Below, piece after piece: positions 25,824 to 33,738 of a stretch of 64,000 bases of DNA. The stretch comes from JAFAXD01 sp963816775 (lineage in GTDB: Bacteria > Pseudomonadota > Alphaproteobacteria > Rhizobiales > Xanthobacteraceae). The translations under genes and the position numbers were made by a program. The stretch spans positions 134,794-198,793 of the forward strand of contig CAWFLX010000010.1 of assembly GCA_963816775.1 (NCBI GenBank), in the 5' to 3' direction. The notes beneath the pieces are model-generated. The model saw only the letters and a program-made list of their open reading frames with translations. It did no database searches and had not been told where the DNA came from. The number at the start of each line of letters is the position of its first letter. The first letter of the stretch is position 1.

Positions 25824-27425
25824 TCAACGCGGCGTTTCGAGCCGGCGCAGTGCGTAGTCCTGGAAATGATCGATCTCATAGAGGCTGTCGCACACGGCGC
25901 CGCAGCGGCTTGATGCCTCGGTGACCCTGATGGCCAGCGAGGCGCCGTCGGGTTTTTCCTGCCGCCGGTAGAGTGCGATGTGATGGTCGGGCAGCAGGAG
26001 TACATCGCCGGTCCGCATGCGGTCGAGCGCCTCGACCCGCCGGGTTATGTCGGGCAACTCCGTGGTTCCGACGTGACGGCCGAGTTGCCACACGTTCGAG
26101 ACCAACCCGGAACAATCGACCCCAGCCGTGACCCGGCGAACCTCCGTCGACCAGAATGTTCCGCCGATATTGCCGGCGATGTAGCCCTGTTTGATCTTCT
26201 GATCGAACCGTTCGATCGTATCCGAACCGCCCCAATCATAAGGGAGCCCTCGCATGGCAACCGGGGGACGCTCTCTTGCCTCTTCGGGCGGAAGGACAAA
26301 CCGGGTCTTTCTGATGCAGGCAATCGGAATGCCCGGCACAATCTCAGCCTCGCACGGATTGCGCAGGTTTTCCTCGGTCAGCGTCCAAGCGTGGTCGCGA
26401 TAAGCATCCATCCGCTTGCGAAGTTCCGCAGGCTTCAACGCCGCGCCATTCTTCGCGGCGGCTTCGCTCGATACGGGCTGCCGCTCGTCGCCGAAGGAAA
26501 GGATCGCTGTGTCCGACGGCTCGATCAGCGGGAACAGGTTGGAGATCGGCGGCGCCGCCGCCCAACGCCTGGCCTTGCCCGGCGCCTGTTGCAGCTCGAC
26601 CAGATCCTTCGATGGAGTCTCGAACCCCAAGCGGTAGATCTTGAACGGGCCGGCTCTACCATTTGAAATCAGGCTGGCCAGCAACGCGATGGTTCCGTCC
26701 GGCATGATCGTGGCGTAGTCGAAGCCGACGCGCGACATGCCGGCGAGCGGCAGCGGGGCGATGCCGGAGAGGGTGCCGTTCTTTTCGAAGCGGCCGACGT
26801 AGACATCCACCTTGATTCGCTGATCATCCAATTGATCGCGCGGCGGGTCGCTCAGGTAGAACTCCTTCCAGAGCACGTAGCGCCGTCCATCGCCGATGCG
26901 CTCGAGCTCGCGCATGCTCGCGAGGTAGTACGGCCCGATCGGCCGGACCGCCAACGCGCGGTCGCCGCGGGAGGCTTTGAGCATGAGTCCGGACCGCGTG
27001 CGCACGACCGGCGCCATGCGAAACCGAGCTTCGGTTGTATCGTGCGGCGAGGCATCGAACTTGTTCGGCCAGCGCGACTCGTCGCGCCCGATCTCGATGC
27101 GCGACTTTTCATCCTCGGAAATGATCACGACCGTCGAAGGCTGGCGCACCAGCCGCCACGGGCGAAAGCCGGCCGGCATTGCCGCGGTTTTCAACGCTCT
27201 GCTCTGGCCGTCGCTATAGGCGGAAACGAAACCATCCAGCGGATCGACCACGACGACGACGTTGTCGTGCAGGTGAAAGATGTGACTCGGGCCTGCGCCG
27301 TCGCGGTCCTCGCGGATCTCGATCTCGGTGAACGCGCGGGCGGGGGGTGAGAAGGAACCGAGGGCGGCGAACAGCAAGAAGAATAGAACCAGCGCCCGTC
27401 GAGAGTTTGATTCGGGCAACCTCAC
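25824..27425 (-). CDS. Exported NlpC/P60-like (C40-type) protein
   Basis: Exported protein of about 533 residues. GTG 27425 gives an N-terminus with a hydrophobic segment (RALVLFFLLFAALGSF, ending near PPARA) and has GGGGG just upstream; the TTG at 27494 has no such site. A long central domain of unknown function, possibly beta-propeller-like, fills residues 35-390. The last 150 residues look like a papain-like NlpC/P60 fold: YDWGG, the Cys nucleophile in VDCSGL (C438) and the His pair in DHHIALY (H481/H482). Peptidoglycan or other amide cleavage is likely. The BTAD regulator lies upstream on the same strand. Confidence 0.75.
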   Translation of the reverse strand: MRLPESNSRRALVLFFLLFAALGSFSPPARAFTEIEIREDRDGAGPSHIFHLHDNVVVVVDPLDGFVSAYSDGQSRALKTAAMPAGFRPWRLVRQPSTVVIISEDEKSRIEIGRDESRWPNKFDASPHDTTEARFRMAPVVRTRSGLMLKASRGDRALAVRPIGPYYLASMRELERIGDGRRYVLWKEFYLSDPPRDQLDDQRIKVDVYVGRFEKNGTLSGIAPLPLAGMSRVGFDYATIMPDGTIALLASLISNGRAGPFKIYRLGFETPSKDLVELQQAPGKARRWAAAPPISNLFPLIEPSDTAILSFGDERQPVSSEAAAKNGAALKPAELRKRMDAYRDHAWTLTEENLRNPCEAEIVPGIPIACIRKTRFVLPPEEARERPPVAMRGLPYDWGGSDTIERFDQKIKQGYIAGNIGGTFWSTEVRRVTAGVDCSGLVSNVWQLGRHVGTTELPDITRRVEALDRMRTGDVLLLPDHHIALYRRQEKPDGASLAIRVTEASSRCGAVCDSLYEIDHFQDYALRRLETPR

Positions 27426-27641
27426 AATGGCCCCCAGCTTGGCATTGCGTTCGGCATGCGTCCGCAGAGTATGCAATGCAGACTGGGGCGACAATGCGGT
27501 CGCAGCTGTTCAACGTTTTCGTCTTGTCCCGGCGTTGCGGACAAACGGGGACGCGATGCTCTGGCTGTTGAAAGATTGAAACGCGCCGGCGTTTTTCGAC
27601 GGCTCGATCGATTGATCTCACGTCACCGTTGCCGTCGTCCG

Positions 27642-28448
27642 CTAGAGCCGCGCATCGACCAGCAGTGTGTGGAGCGTCTGAAATCCTTCCAAGCTCTCCA
27701 GCCCACGGATTTCCTCGAGGACCTTGCGCGTAGCTGGAAGCGGAGCGATGTCGAGCTCGGATTTAAGCGATGTACTCCACTGCTGATAGTATTGGATCGC
27801 CTCTCCACGCCGCTCATCGAGCGCGAGCAGAGTCAACAGCGTCCGCACCAGCTCCTCGCGATAGGGATCGAACCGCAGCGCGCGACGCGCCAGGCTGATC
27901 GCGTCATGATAGACCCCGACCGCACCCAGCCGACACACGGCCATCGTCGCGGTGCGCAGAAAGAGCGAATGCAGACGCTCGCGTTCCTCGAGGATCCAGT
28001 CGCCGTCGTCGCCCTCCAGGAATGGCCCTTCGTAGCGGTGCAGCACTTGGGCCACATGATTGAGCTTGGCGCGATCGAGCAGCGTTTCAGGCTGCCGCAG
28101 CGCCATGGCAGCCGCCTCTTGCAGAGCGGTCGCATCAATGTCGAGCCATGGCGCGCGCTCGAGAATCGTCTCGGTGCCGATCGTCAGCAAATTACGTCCG
28201 CCCGCGCTGCGCGGCTCGCTCGCTAACAGCTTGCGCAGCCGCCAGATCGCGGAGTTGAGCGCGCGGCGCGCGCGCTCGGCGTCAAGCTCCGGCCAGAACA
28301 AGTCAGCGAGCCGCTCGCGCCGATGCGGGCGGCCCGGATAGGCAAACAGGAAGCTGGCCAGGCCCCTGCCGGCGGGCCCAAGCTCCGACCATGTGCGATT
28401 ATCGGCGCCTGCAACTCGGAATACCCCGAGCAATCCGACGCTCAACAT
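27642..28448 (-). CDS. SARP/AfsR-like transcriptional regulator with BTAD domain
   Basis: Regulator of 268 residues. Residues 1-95 resemble an OmpR-type winged helix (GRPHRRERLADLFWP...ARRALNSAIWRLRKLL). Residues 100-245 form an all-helical BTAD domain (LDIDATALQEA, YEGPFLEG, LRFDPYREELVRTLLTLLA). Such proteins activate nearby gene clusters in actinobacteria, and short forms are common in Rhizobiales. No receiver or ATPase domain is attached. It may control the NlpC/P60-like gene 216 bases downstream. Confidence 0.88.
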   Translation of the reverse strand: MLSVGLLGVFRVAGADNRTWSELGPAGRGLASFLFAYPGRPHRRERLADLFWPELDAERARRALNSAIWRLRKLLASEPRSAGGRNLLTIGTETILERAPWLDIDATALQEAAAMALRQPETLLDRAKLNHVAQVLHRYEGPFLEGDDGDWILEERERLHSLFLRTATMAVCRLGAVGVYHDAISLARRALRFDPYREELVRTLLTLLALDERRGEAIQYYQQWSTSLKSELDIAPLPATRKVLEEIRGLESLEGFQTLHTLLVDARL

Positions 28449-28573
28449 ATGGCGCCCCCAAGCTTTTTGGCCCCGGGCGAGCGCCCGCTGTTGCCATGCG
28501 GGCGCCCGTTTCCCGTTTGACGGGATCGGTCAGTCAGTTCAGCCGGTGCCTGCGTGTGTACTGGCCCTAAGGG

Positions 28574-28620
28574 CAACCCAAGCAGGGTTGGCCGTAGGGT
28601 GATACCCACGACCTATCACC
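28574..28620. promoter_or_regulatory. Two dyads upstream of the BTAD regulator
   Basis: CAACCC-5-GGGTTG lies at 28574-28590, and GGTGATA-9-TATCACC lies at 28598-28620. Both are perfect in their arms. They lie 125-170 bases upstream of the regulator ATG and could be operators. The function is not known. Confidence 0.35.
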
Positions 28621-28637
28621 GGAGGTTGCAATTTACC

Positions 28638-28653
28638 TGTGATCCGGATCACA
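28638..28653. promoter_or_regulatory. Perfect CRP-like palindrome
   Basis: The 16 bases TGTGATCCGGATCACA form a perfect palindrome with the TGTGA-N6-TCACA layout bound by CRP/FNR-superfamily regulators. It lies 190 bases upstream of the BTAD regulator and just before the integrase remnant. Confidence 0.5.
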
Positions 28654-28699
28654 CCGTGCAGTGATTATTTCGCGAACCTGCGGGCCGCTGCAACCGGGC

Positions 28700-28815
28700 G
28701 AGCGGCATTCCCAGGCATTCAGTCCGCACAAGCGGGAGCTCGATCCGCGTTCTGGCGTGACCGTCTGGCGGCTCCATGACCTGCGTCGGACCGTCGTCTC
28801 CGGTATTCAAAAGAA
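28700..28815 (+). pseudogene. Tyrosine recombinase (integrase) remnant
   Basis: Bases 28718-28810 encode FSPHKRELDPRSGVTVWRLH followed by DLRRTVVSGIQ. This matches the HxLRR box region (W-LHDLRRT) of phage-type tyrosine recombinases. The sequence on both sides does not continue the family in any frame, and no start or catalytic Tyr is seen, so this is a decayed fragment. It marks past insertion of a mobile element into the cob locus. Confidence 0.6.
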
Positions 28816-29219
28816 ACAAGGCCGATTTTGCCAAGCCGTCCGACGCACAAAAGACCGCCGTTTTGCTCGCACTATCCGTCGCGGAGTTGAAGATCAGACA
28901 ATCCGCTGCGCCGTGGACCTTTGCGGCATGCTCTAAATCTTCGCCGAGTTCCTGTTCTTCATCGCCCAGATCCACTTGCCCCCCGGCCGAAGCCTTCGCG
29001 CGTCACCTTCAGCTTGAGTGCCAGCCGCGCGTCGCGCAGCGGCCGGCACTGGCTGATCGACTGGCGCGGCTTGACGTCGTGCGGAAAACGCCGCCGGCGA
29101 CGGCCTGTTGGTTTCATCGCCTGTTTCGACGTCATCTATGGACAAAAGGTCATCTATGACGCTCGGGCGGAGCGGTGCGCGCGTTGCAGCGATTGAAAAA
29201 AAGCGGCCAGCGGCGCGCG
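28816..29219. other. No recognisable gene; probably decayed sequence
   Basis: Short open frames occur on both strands (for example 28649-28975 minus and 28776-29159 plus), but none has family resemblance or a good ribosome-binding site. One minus-strand stretch near 28990-29080 reads like protein (KPRQSISQCRPLRDARLALK) but is broken by a frame change. It looks like the remains of genes around the integrase fragment. Confidence 0.4.
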
Positions 29220-29247
29220 TTGCACTTGCACGCGCAACCTCTATAGT
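29220..29247 (+). promoter_or_regulatory. Sigma70-type promoter before the hupE riboswitch
   Basis: TTGCAC (29220-29225) and TATAGT (29242-29247) are separated by 16 bases and lie just before the riboswitch. The expected start site is near 29254. Confidence 0.6.
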
Positions 29248-29254
29248 CGGTCCG

Positions 29255-29440
29255 TCGTCGGTTCTCGCCCCGGGCGGGATGTAAAAGGGAACGCGGTCCG
29301 CGCGAGTGCTTCAAACCTCGTGCAACGCCGCGGCTGCCCCCGCAACTGTAGGCGGCGAGCCTTCCTCGATGAACCACTGGAGGATACTCCGGGAAGGTCG
29401 AGGCGGGCGCTGAGCCGCGAGCCAGGAGACCTGCCGGCGA
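29255..29440 (+). ncRNA. Cobalamin riboswitch of hupE
   Basis: The core GCTGCCCCCGCAACTGTAGG is at 29331-29350, followed by CCACTGG, CCGGGAAGG and the B12 box GCCAGGAGACCTGCC at 29421-29435. It ends about 35 bases before the hupE start, close enough for its expression platform to mask the ribosome-binding site. The 5' end is approximate. Confidence 0.94.
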
Positions 29441-29474
29441 CGCAGCACATCCCCGGCCCTCGGGTGGAGGGCAT

Positions 29475-30098
29475 ATGGAGCACGATATGACCGTTCGCTT
29501 TCCCCGCTCAGCAATTCTCGCAGTCCCGTTCTCGTTGGCCGCGTTTCCTGCGTTTGCCCATCACATGATGGGAGGCCGCACACCGTCGACCTTCATGGAA
29601 GGACTGCTCTCCGGTCTCGGTCATCCGGTCATCGGCCTCGACCACTTTGCATTCCTGGTCGCGATCGGCATCGCGGTCGGAATATTCGGCCTGAACTTGT
29701 TGCTGCCGGTCGCTTTCATCGTCGCGATGGCGTTCGGTGTCTTGCTGCACGTCAACGGCGCGGGACTTCCTGGCGCGGAACTCGTGGTTGCCGCGTCGGT
29801 CTTGCTGGCCGGCGGTCTCATCGCCTGGGGTCGCCCGCTGCCGGTCGCGGCCTGGGGAGCCTTGTTCGCGATCGCCGGATTGTTTCACGGCTATTCGCTC
29901 GGCGAGTTGATCTATGGCGCGGACCGCTCGACGCTGGGCGCGTACCTGCTGGGCCTCGTTATCATTCAGAGCGTCCTGACCGTCGGCGTTGCGTTGCTGA
30001 CGCGCCGACTCGACACCAAGCTCAGCACGCTCGCCCCCCGCTTGGCCGGGGCCTTGATCCTGGTCGTCGGCGTCGTGGTTCTGGTCGAAAATCTATGA
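29475..30098 (+). CDS. hupE: HupE/UreJ-family transporter, probable cobalt importer
   Basis: Membrane protein of 207 residues with a signal-like first helix, the histidine motif FAHHMMGG near residue 29, and the family pattern GLGHPVIGLDHFAFLVAIG. About six more helices follow. HupE/UreJ proteins carry nickel or cobalt; those behind a cobalamin riboswitch are assigned to cobalt in comparative genomics. ATG 29475 follows GGAGGG; ATG 29487 is an alternative. cobU begins 17 bases after the stop, so both may be co-transcribed. Confidence 0.9.
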   Translation: MEHDMTVRFPRSAILAVPFSLAAFPAFAHHMMGGRTPSTFMEGLLSGLGHPVIGLDHFAFLVAIGIAVGIFGLNLLLPVAFIVAMAFGVLLHVNGAGLPGAELVVAASVLLAGGLIAWGRPLPVAAWGALFAIAGLFHGYSLGELIYGADRSTLGAYLLGLVIIQSVLTVGVALLTRRLDTKLSTLAPRLAGALILVVGVVVLVENL

Positions 30099-30115
30099 CC
30101 GGCTGCTAGCGTCCG

Positions 30116-30652
30116 ATGGCCGGCGTTGGCGCCGGCGCCGGCCGGCTCACGCTCGTCACCGGAGGCGCTCGCTCCGGCAAGAGCCGATACGCAGAGTCCC
30201 TGATCACCGCATTGCCGCGGCCCTGGGTCTATGTCGCAACCGCGCAGGCCGGCGACGCCGAAATGGCGGCGCGCATCGCCGCCCATCAGGCGCGCCGCGG
30301 GCCGGAATGGAAAATTATTGAGGCTCCATATGACCTTGTGGGCGCTTTTTTAAGCGTTCCGGCAGCTGCCGCCGTCCTGGTCGATTGCCTCACACTCTGG
30401 TTGAGCAACTGCATGCTGGCTGATGCAAACATGGATGAAGAGGTTAACCGCCTCGCAAATGCGCTCGCGCGTCACCCCGGCCGGATCGTTTTGGTCACCA
30501 ACGAGGTCGGATCCGGAATCGTGCCCGACAACGTGCTCGCGCGCCGGTTCCAGGATCATCAGGGCCAGCTCAACCAGCGCATCGCCGCCTTGGCCGATTG
30601 GGTCGTGCTGGTGGTGGCCGGGCTGCCGCTCGTTCTGAAAGGATCTGCATGA
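30116..30652 (+). CDS. cobU: Adenosylcobinamide kinase / adenosylcobinamide-phosphate guanylyltransferase (CobU; CobP)
   Basis: Bifunctional enzyme of 178 residues that phosphorylates adenosylcobinamide and transfers GMP to it. The P-loop GGARSGKS lies at residues 16-23; the family sequences VYVATAQ, DCLTLWLSN and VTNEVGSGIVP follow in order. It ends in an ATGA overlap with cobO. Confidence 0.95.
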   Translation: MAGVGAGAGRLTLVTGGARSGKSRYAESLITALPRPWVYVATAQAGDAEMAARIAAHQARRGPEWKIIEAPYDLVGAFLSVPAAAAVLVDCLTLWLSNCMLADANMDEEVNRLANALARHPGRIVLVTNEVGSGIVPDNVLARRFQDHQGQLNQRIAALADWVVLVVAGLPLVLKGSA

Positions 30653-31266
30653 GCAAGACCGTCGACGAGACCGAGGCGCAGCGCCACCGCGCCAAGATGG
30701 AAAAGCGCAAGGCCGTGCAGGATGCGGAGGTGGCCGAGAAGACTGTCGAGAAGGGCCTGCTCATCGTTCACACCGGCACCGGCAAGGGCAAGTCCACCGC
30801 CGCGTTCGGGCTTGCGCTGCGCATGCTCGGGCGCGGCAAGCGGGTCGGCGTCGTGCAGTTCGTCAAAGGCGCCTGGCACACCGCCGAGCGCGATGCACTG
30901 GCGGCGTTCGGCGATCAGGTTGTCTGGCACACCATGGGGGAAGGCTTCACCTGGGAAACCCAGGACCTTGCGCGCGATATCGCGGCCGCCGAGCGCGCAT
31001 GGGCGAAATCGCGGGAACTCATGGTCGATCCAAGCTTCGGGCTGGTCATCCTCGATGAGCTCAACATCGCGCTGCGCTACAACTATCTCGACCTCGCCGC
31101 CGTCGTCACCGCGCTCACCAGCCGGCGTCCCGGGCTGCATGTCATTGTCACCGGCCGCAACGCCAAGCCCGAGCTGATCGGCGCCGCCGATCTCGTCACC
31201 GAGATGACGCTGGTGAAGCACCACTTCGCCGCCGGCGTGAAGGCGCAGCCGGGCATTGAGTACTGA
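30649..31266 (+). CDS. cobO: Cob(I)yrinic acid a,c-diamide adenosyltransferase (CobO/CobA type)
   Basis: Adenosyltransferase of 205 residues that attaches the 5'-deoxyadenosyl ligand to cobalt(I) corrinoids. The P-loop GTGKGKST is at residues 43-50; FVKGAWHTAERDAL and the acidic LDELNIALRY follow. ATG 30649 is inside the cobU stop. The frame upstream belongs to cobU shadow. Confidence 0.95.
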   Translation: MSKTVDETEAQRHRAKMEKRKAVQDAEVAEKTVEKGLLIVHTGTGKGKSTAAFGLALRMLGRGKRVGVVQFVKGAWHTAERDALAAFGDQVVWHTMGEGFTWETQDLARDIAAAERAWAKSRELMVDPSFGLVILDELNIALRYNYLDLAAVVTALTSRRPGLHVIVTGRNAKPELIGAADLVTEMTLVKHHFAAGVKAQPGIEY

Positions 31267-31269
31267 GGG

Positions 31270-31314
31270 GAGCATTTTCAGGAAAAGTGGATGCCGGTTT
31301 TCCGCAGAAAATGC
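31270..31314. repeat. Diverged family A palindromic repeat
   Basis: GGAGCATTTTCAGGAAAAG pairs with TTTTCCGCAGAAAATGC. It has the same design as the family A copies, including the inner AAAGTGG-N-CCGGTTTTC, but different arms. It fills the cobO-cobQ gap and includes a possible upstream ATG of cobQ at 31311. Confidence 0.65.
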
Positions 31315-31325
31315 GACCAAGCAAA

Positions 31326-32786
31326 ATGACCGCCCGCGCCCTCATGTTCCAAGGCACGGGCTCCGACGTCGGCAAGTCGCTGATCGTTGCCGGATTGGCG
31401 CGGGCATTCGCCAATCGCGGCCTCAAGGTGCGGCCGTTCAAGCCCCAGAACATGTCCAACAATGCCGCCGTGACCGCCGATGGCGGCGAGATCGGCCGCG
31501 CGCAGGCGCTGCAGGCGCGCGCCGCGCGCACGCCGGCGAGCGTGCACATGAACCCGGTCCTGCTCAAGCCACAGAGCGAAACCGGATCGCAGGTCGTAGT
31601 GCAGGGGCGCGTGTATGCGACCGCAAAGGCCGTGGCCTATCAGTCGATGAAGCCCGACCTGATGCGGTTCGTGCTCGAAAGCTTCGCGCATCTCAAGGGT
31701 CAAGCCGATCTTGTGCTGGTCGAGGGTGCCGGCAGCGCATCGGAAGTGAACCTGCGCCGCAACGACATTGCCAACATGGGGTTCGCGCGCACGGCCGCGG
31801 TCCCGGTCGTGCTGATCGGCGACATCGACCGCGGCGGGGTGATTGCGAGCCTGGTCGGAACCAAGGCCGTCATCGATCCAGCCGATGCGGCGCTGATCCG
31901 CGGTTTCCTGGTCAACCGGTTTCGCGGCGACGCGGTGCTGTTCGCCGATGGGATGGGGGAGATTGCGCGCGCCACTGGATGGGAAGCGCTCGGCCTCGTT
32001 CCATTCTTTCCCGATGCGCGGCTGCTGCCGGCCGAGGACGCGCTCGCACTTGATGCGCCGCGCGCCGGCAAGCTCGATGCGCACGTTCGCATCGTTGTTC
32101 CGCTGCTACCGCACATCGCCAATTTCGATGATCTCGATCCGCTCGACGCCGAGCCCGCCGTCGAGGTTTTGCGCGTGCGGCCGGGTAGCGCGCTGCCAGG
32201 CGATGCAGATCTCGTCATTCTGCCGGGGTCGAAGGCGACGGTCGCCGATCTCGCGGCGCTGCGCGCGGCAGGCTTCGACGTCGATATCGCCGCGCACGTG
32301 CGCCGCGGTGGCAAGGTGCTCGGCCTGTGCGCGGGCTATCAGATGCTCGGCCGCATGGTCAGCGACCCGGATGGGATCGAGGGGATGCCGGCGAGTGTAC
32401 CGGGCCTCGGCCTGCTCGATGTCACGACGATCCTGTCGGCGTCAAAACGGCTCGAGCCGGCGCACGGCGAAACCCACGATGGGGCGCCGTTCGCGGGCTA
32501 CGAAATGCACATGGGCATGACCACCGGCCCGGATTGCGCACGGCCGTTCGCGAAGCTCGCCGACGGGTCTTCCGACGGCGCGATGTCGGCCGACGGACGC
32601 ATTGTCGGGACCTATGTCCACGGTCTCTTTGCCGATGATCGTCAGCGCGCCGCGTGGCTTAAGCGTCTCAACGCCGGCCCCACGACGTTGGCCTACGACC
32701 CCATGGTGGACGACGTGCTGGATCGCTTGGCCGCGCACCTCGCGGCGCACATCGACCTCGATCGGCTGCTCAAGTTATCGCAATGA
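31326..32786 (+). CDS. cobQ: Cobyric acid synthase (CobQ)
   Basis: Glutamine-dependent amidotransferase of about 486 residues that amidates carboxylates b, d, e and g of adenosylcobyrinic acid a,c-diamide. The N-terminal ATPase domain has MFQGTGSDVGKS and FKPQNMSNNA. The C-terminal glutaminase domain has the nucleophile in GLCAGYQMLG and the GYEMHMG segment. I take ATG 31326 because ATG 31311 lies inside a repeat; neither has a strong ribosome-binding site. It overlaps convergent cobD by 17 bases. Confidence 0.95.
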   Translation: MTARALMFQGTGSDVGKSLIVAGLARAFANRGLKVRPFKPQNMSNNAAVTADGGEIGRAQALQARAARTPASVHMNPVLLKPQSETGSQVVVQGRVYATAKAVAYQSMKPDLMRFVLESFAHLKGQADLVLVEGAGSASEVNLRRNDIANMGFARTAAVPVVLIGDIDRGGVIASLVGTKAVIDPADAALIRGFLVNRFRGDAVLFADGMGEIARATGWEALGLVPFFPDARLLPAEDALALDAPRAGKLDAHVRIVVPLLPHIANFDDLDPLDAEPAVEVLRVRPGSALPGDADLVILPGSKATVADLAALRAAGFDVDIAAHVRRGGKVLGLCAGYQMLGRMVSDPDGIEGMPASVPGLGLLDVTTILSASKRLEPAHGETHDGAPFAGYEMHMGMTTGPDCARPFAKLADGSSDGAMSADGRIVGTYVHGLFADDRQRAAWLKRLNAGPTTLAYDPMVDDVLDRLAAHLAAHIDLDRLLKLSQ

Positions 32787-33738
32787 CGAGCGCCGCTACC
32801 AAACCGAGCAACGCAATCAGCAACGCATCGGCGCGATGATAGAGCACAAGTGCCTTTCGGATATCAGCAGCGCCGGCGTCGCGCCGGCCGCTCCCCATCA
32901 CGGCGTCCTCGACCAGCACGCCGCCGTAACGACGCGGGCCCGCGAGCGCGAGACCAAGCGCGCCCGCCATCGCGGCTTCCGGGTACCCGGCGTTGGGCGA
33001 ACGGTGATGGTGAGCGTCGCGCCGGACGGCGCGCCAGGCGCGTTCGGCCGCCGTGCGGCTCGAAAACGCGGCGGCGGCGACGATCAGGACTGCCGAAAGA
33101 CGCGAGGCCGGCAGATTGACGAGATCGTCGAGCCGGGCGGCCGCAAAGCCGAAATCGCCGTGACGCGGTGTGCGATGTCCAATCATGCTGTCGGCGGTGT
33201 TGATGGTCTTGTAGACCGCGGCACCCGGCAGGCCGGCGACCGCCATCCAAAAGGCCGGCGCGACCACCCCGTCGGAGAAGTTCTCGGCCAGGCTCTCGAT
33301 CGCCGCGCGCGCCACGCCGGCCTCGTCGAGCGCGTCGGGATCGCGCCCGACGATCTGTGCTACAGCTTGACGCCCGGCCTCGAGCCCGTCGCGCTCGAGT
33401 GCGAACGCGACCTGCGCCACGTGGGCATGCAGGCTGCGCTGCGCCAGCAACGTGCTGGCCAGCACGGCGAGCACCAGAAGTCCGAACGGCAGGCGAGGAA
33501 GATTGTGCTGCAAGGCGAACCCAACCACGCCGGCCACGGCGATCAATGCAACAAGCGCGATCGCACCGGCGGCCCGTCGCCGTGCTGGCGCATCCTGTTC
33601 GTGGTTGAGCTTGTGGTCCAGAGCCTCGATCAGGCGCCCTATCCAGGTCACTGGATGCCCGATTGAACGAACCAGCCAATCCGGATAGCCGAGCATGAGC
33701 TCGATCAGCAGGGCCAAGAAAGCGAGGGTGGGGGACAT
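32770..33738 (-). CDS. cobD: Adenosylcobinamide-phosphate synthase (CobD/CbiB)
   Basis: Membrane protein of 322 residues that attaches (R)-1-amino-2-propanol phosphate to adenosylcobyric acid. Family sequences are the N-terminal helix with GYPDWLVRSIGHPVTWIGRLI, then ESLAENFSDGVVAPAFWMAVAGLPG and YKTINTADSMIGH. It runs against cobQ at its 3' end and its 5' end overlaps divergent cobC. Confidence 0.95.
   Translation of the reverse strand: MSPTLAFLALLIELMLGYPDWLVRSIGHPVTWIGRLIEALDHKLNHEQDAPARRRAAGAIALVALIAVAGVVGFALQHNLPRLPFGLLVLAVLASTLLAQRSLHAHVAQVAFALERDGLEAGRQAVAQIVGRDPDALDEAGVARAAIESLAENFSDGVVAPAFWMAVAGLPGAAVYKTINTADSMIGHRTPRHGDFGFAAARLDDLVNLPASRLSAVLIVAAAAFSSRTAAERAWRAVRRDAHHHRSPNAGYPEAAMAGALGLALAGPRRYGGVLVEDAVMGSGRRDAGAADIRKALVLYHRADALLIALLGLVAALVIAIT

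Noticed and set aside
28449..29219. tRNA gene as attachment site for the integrase remnant
   Set aside because: No cloverleaf or tRNA consensus boxes could be found in the region.
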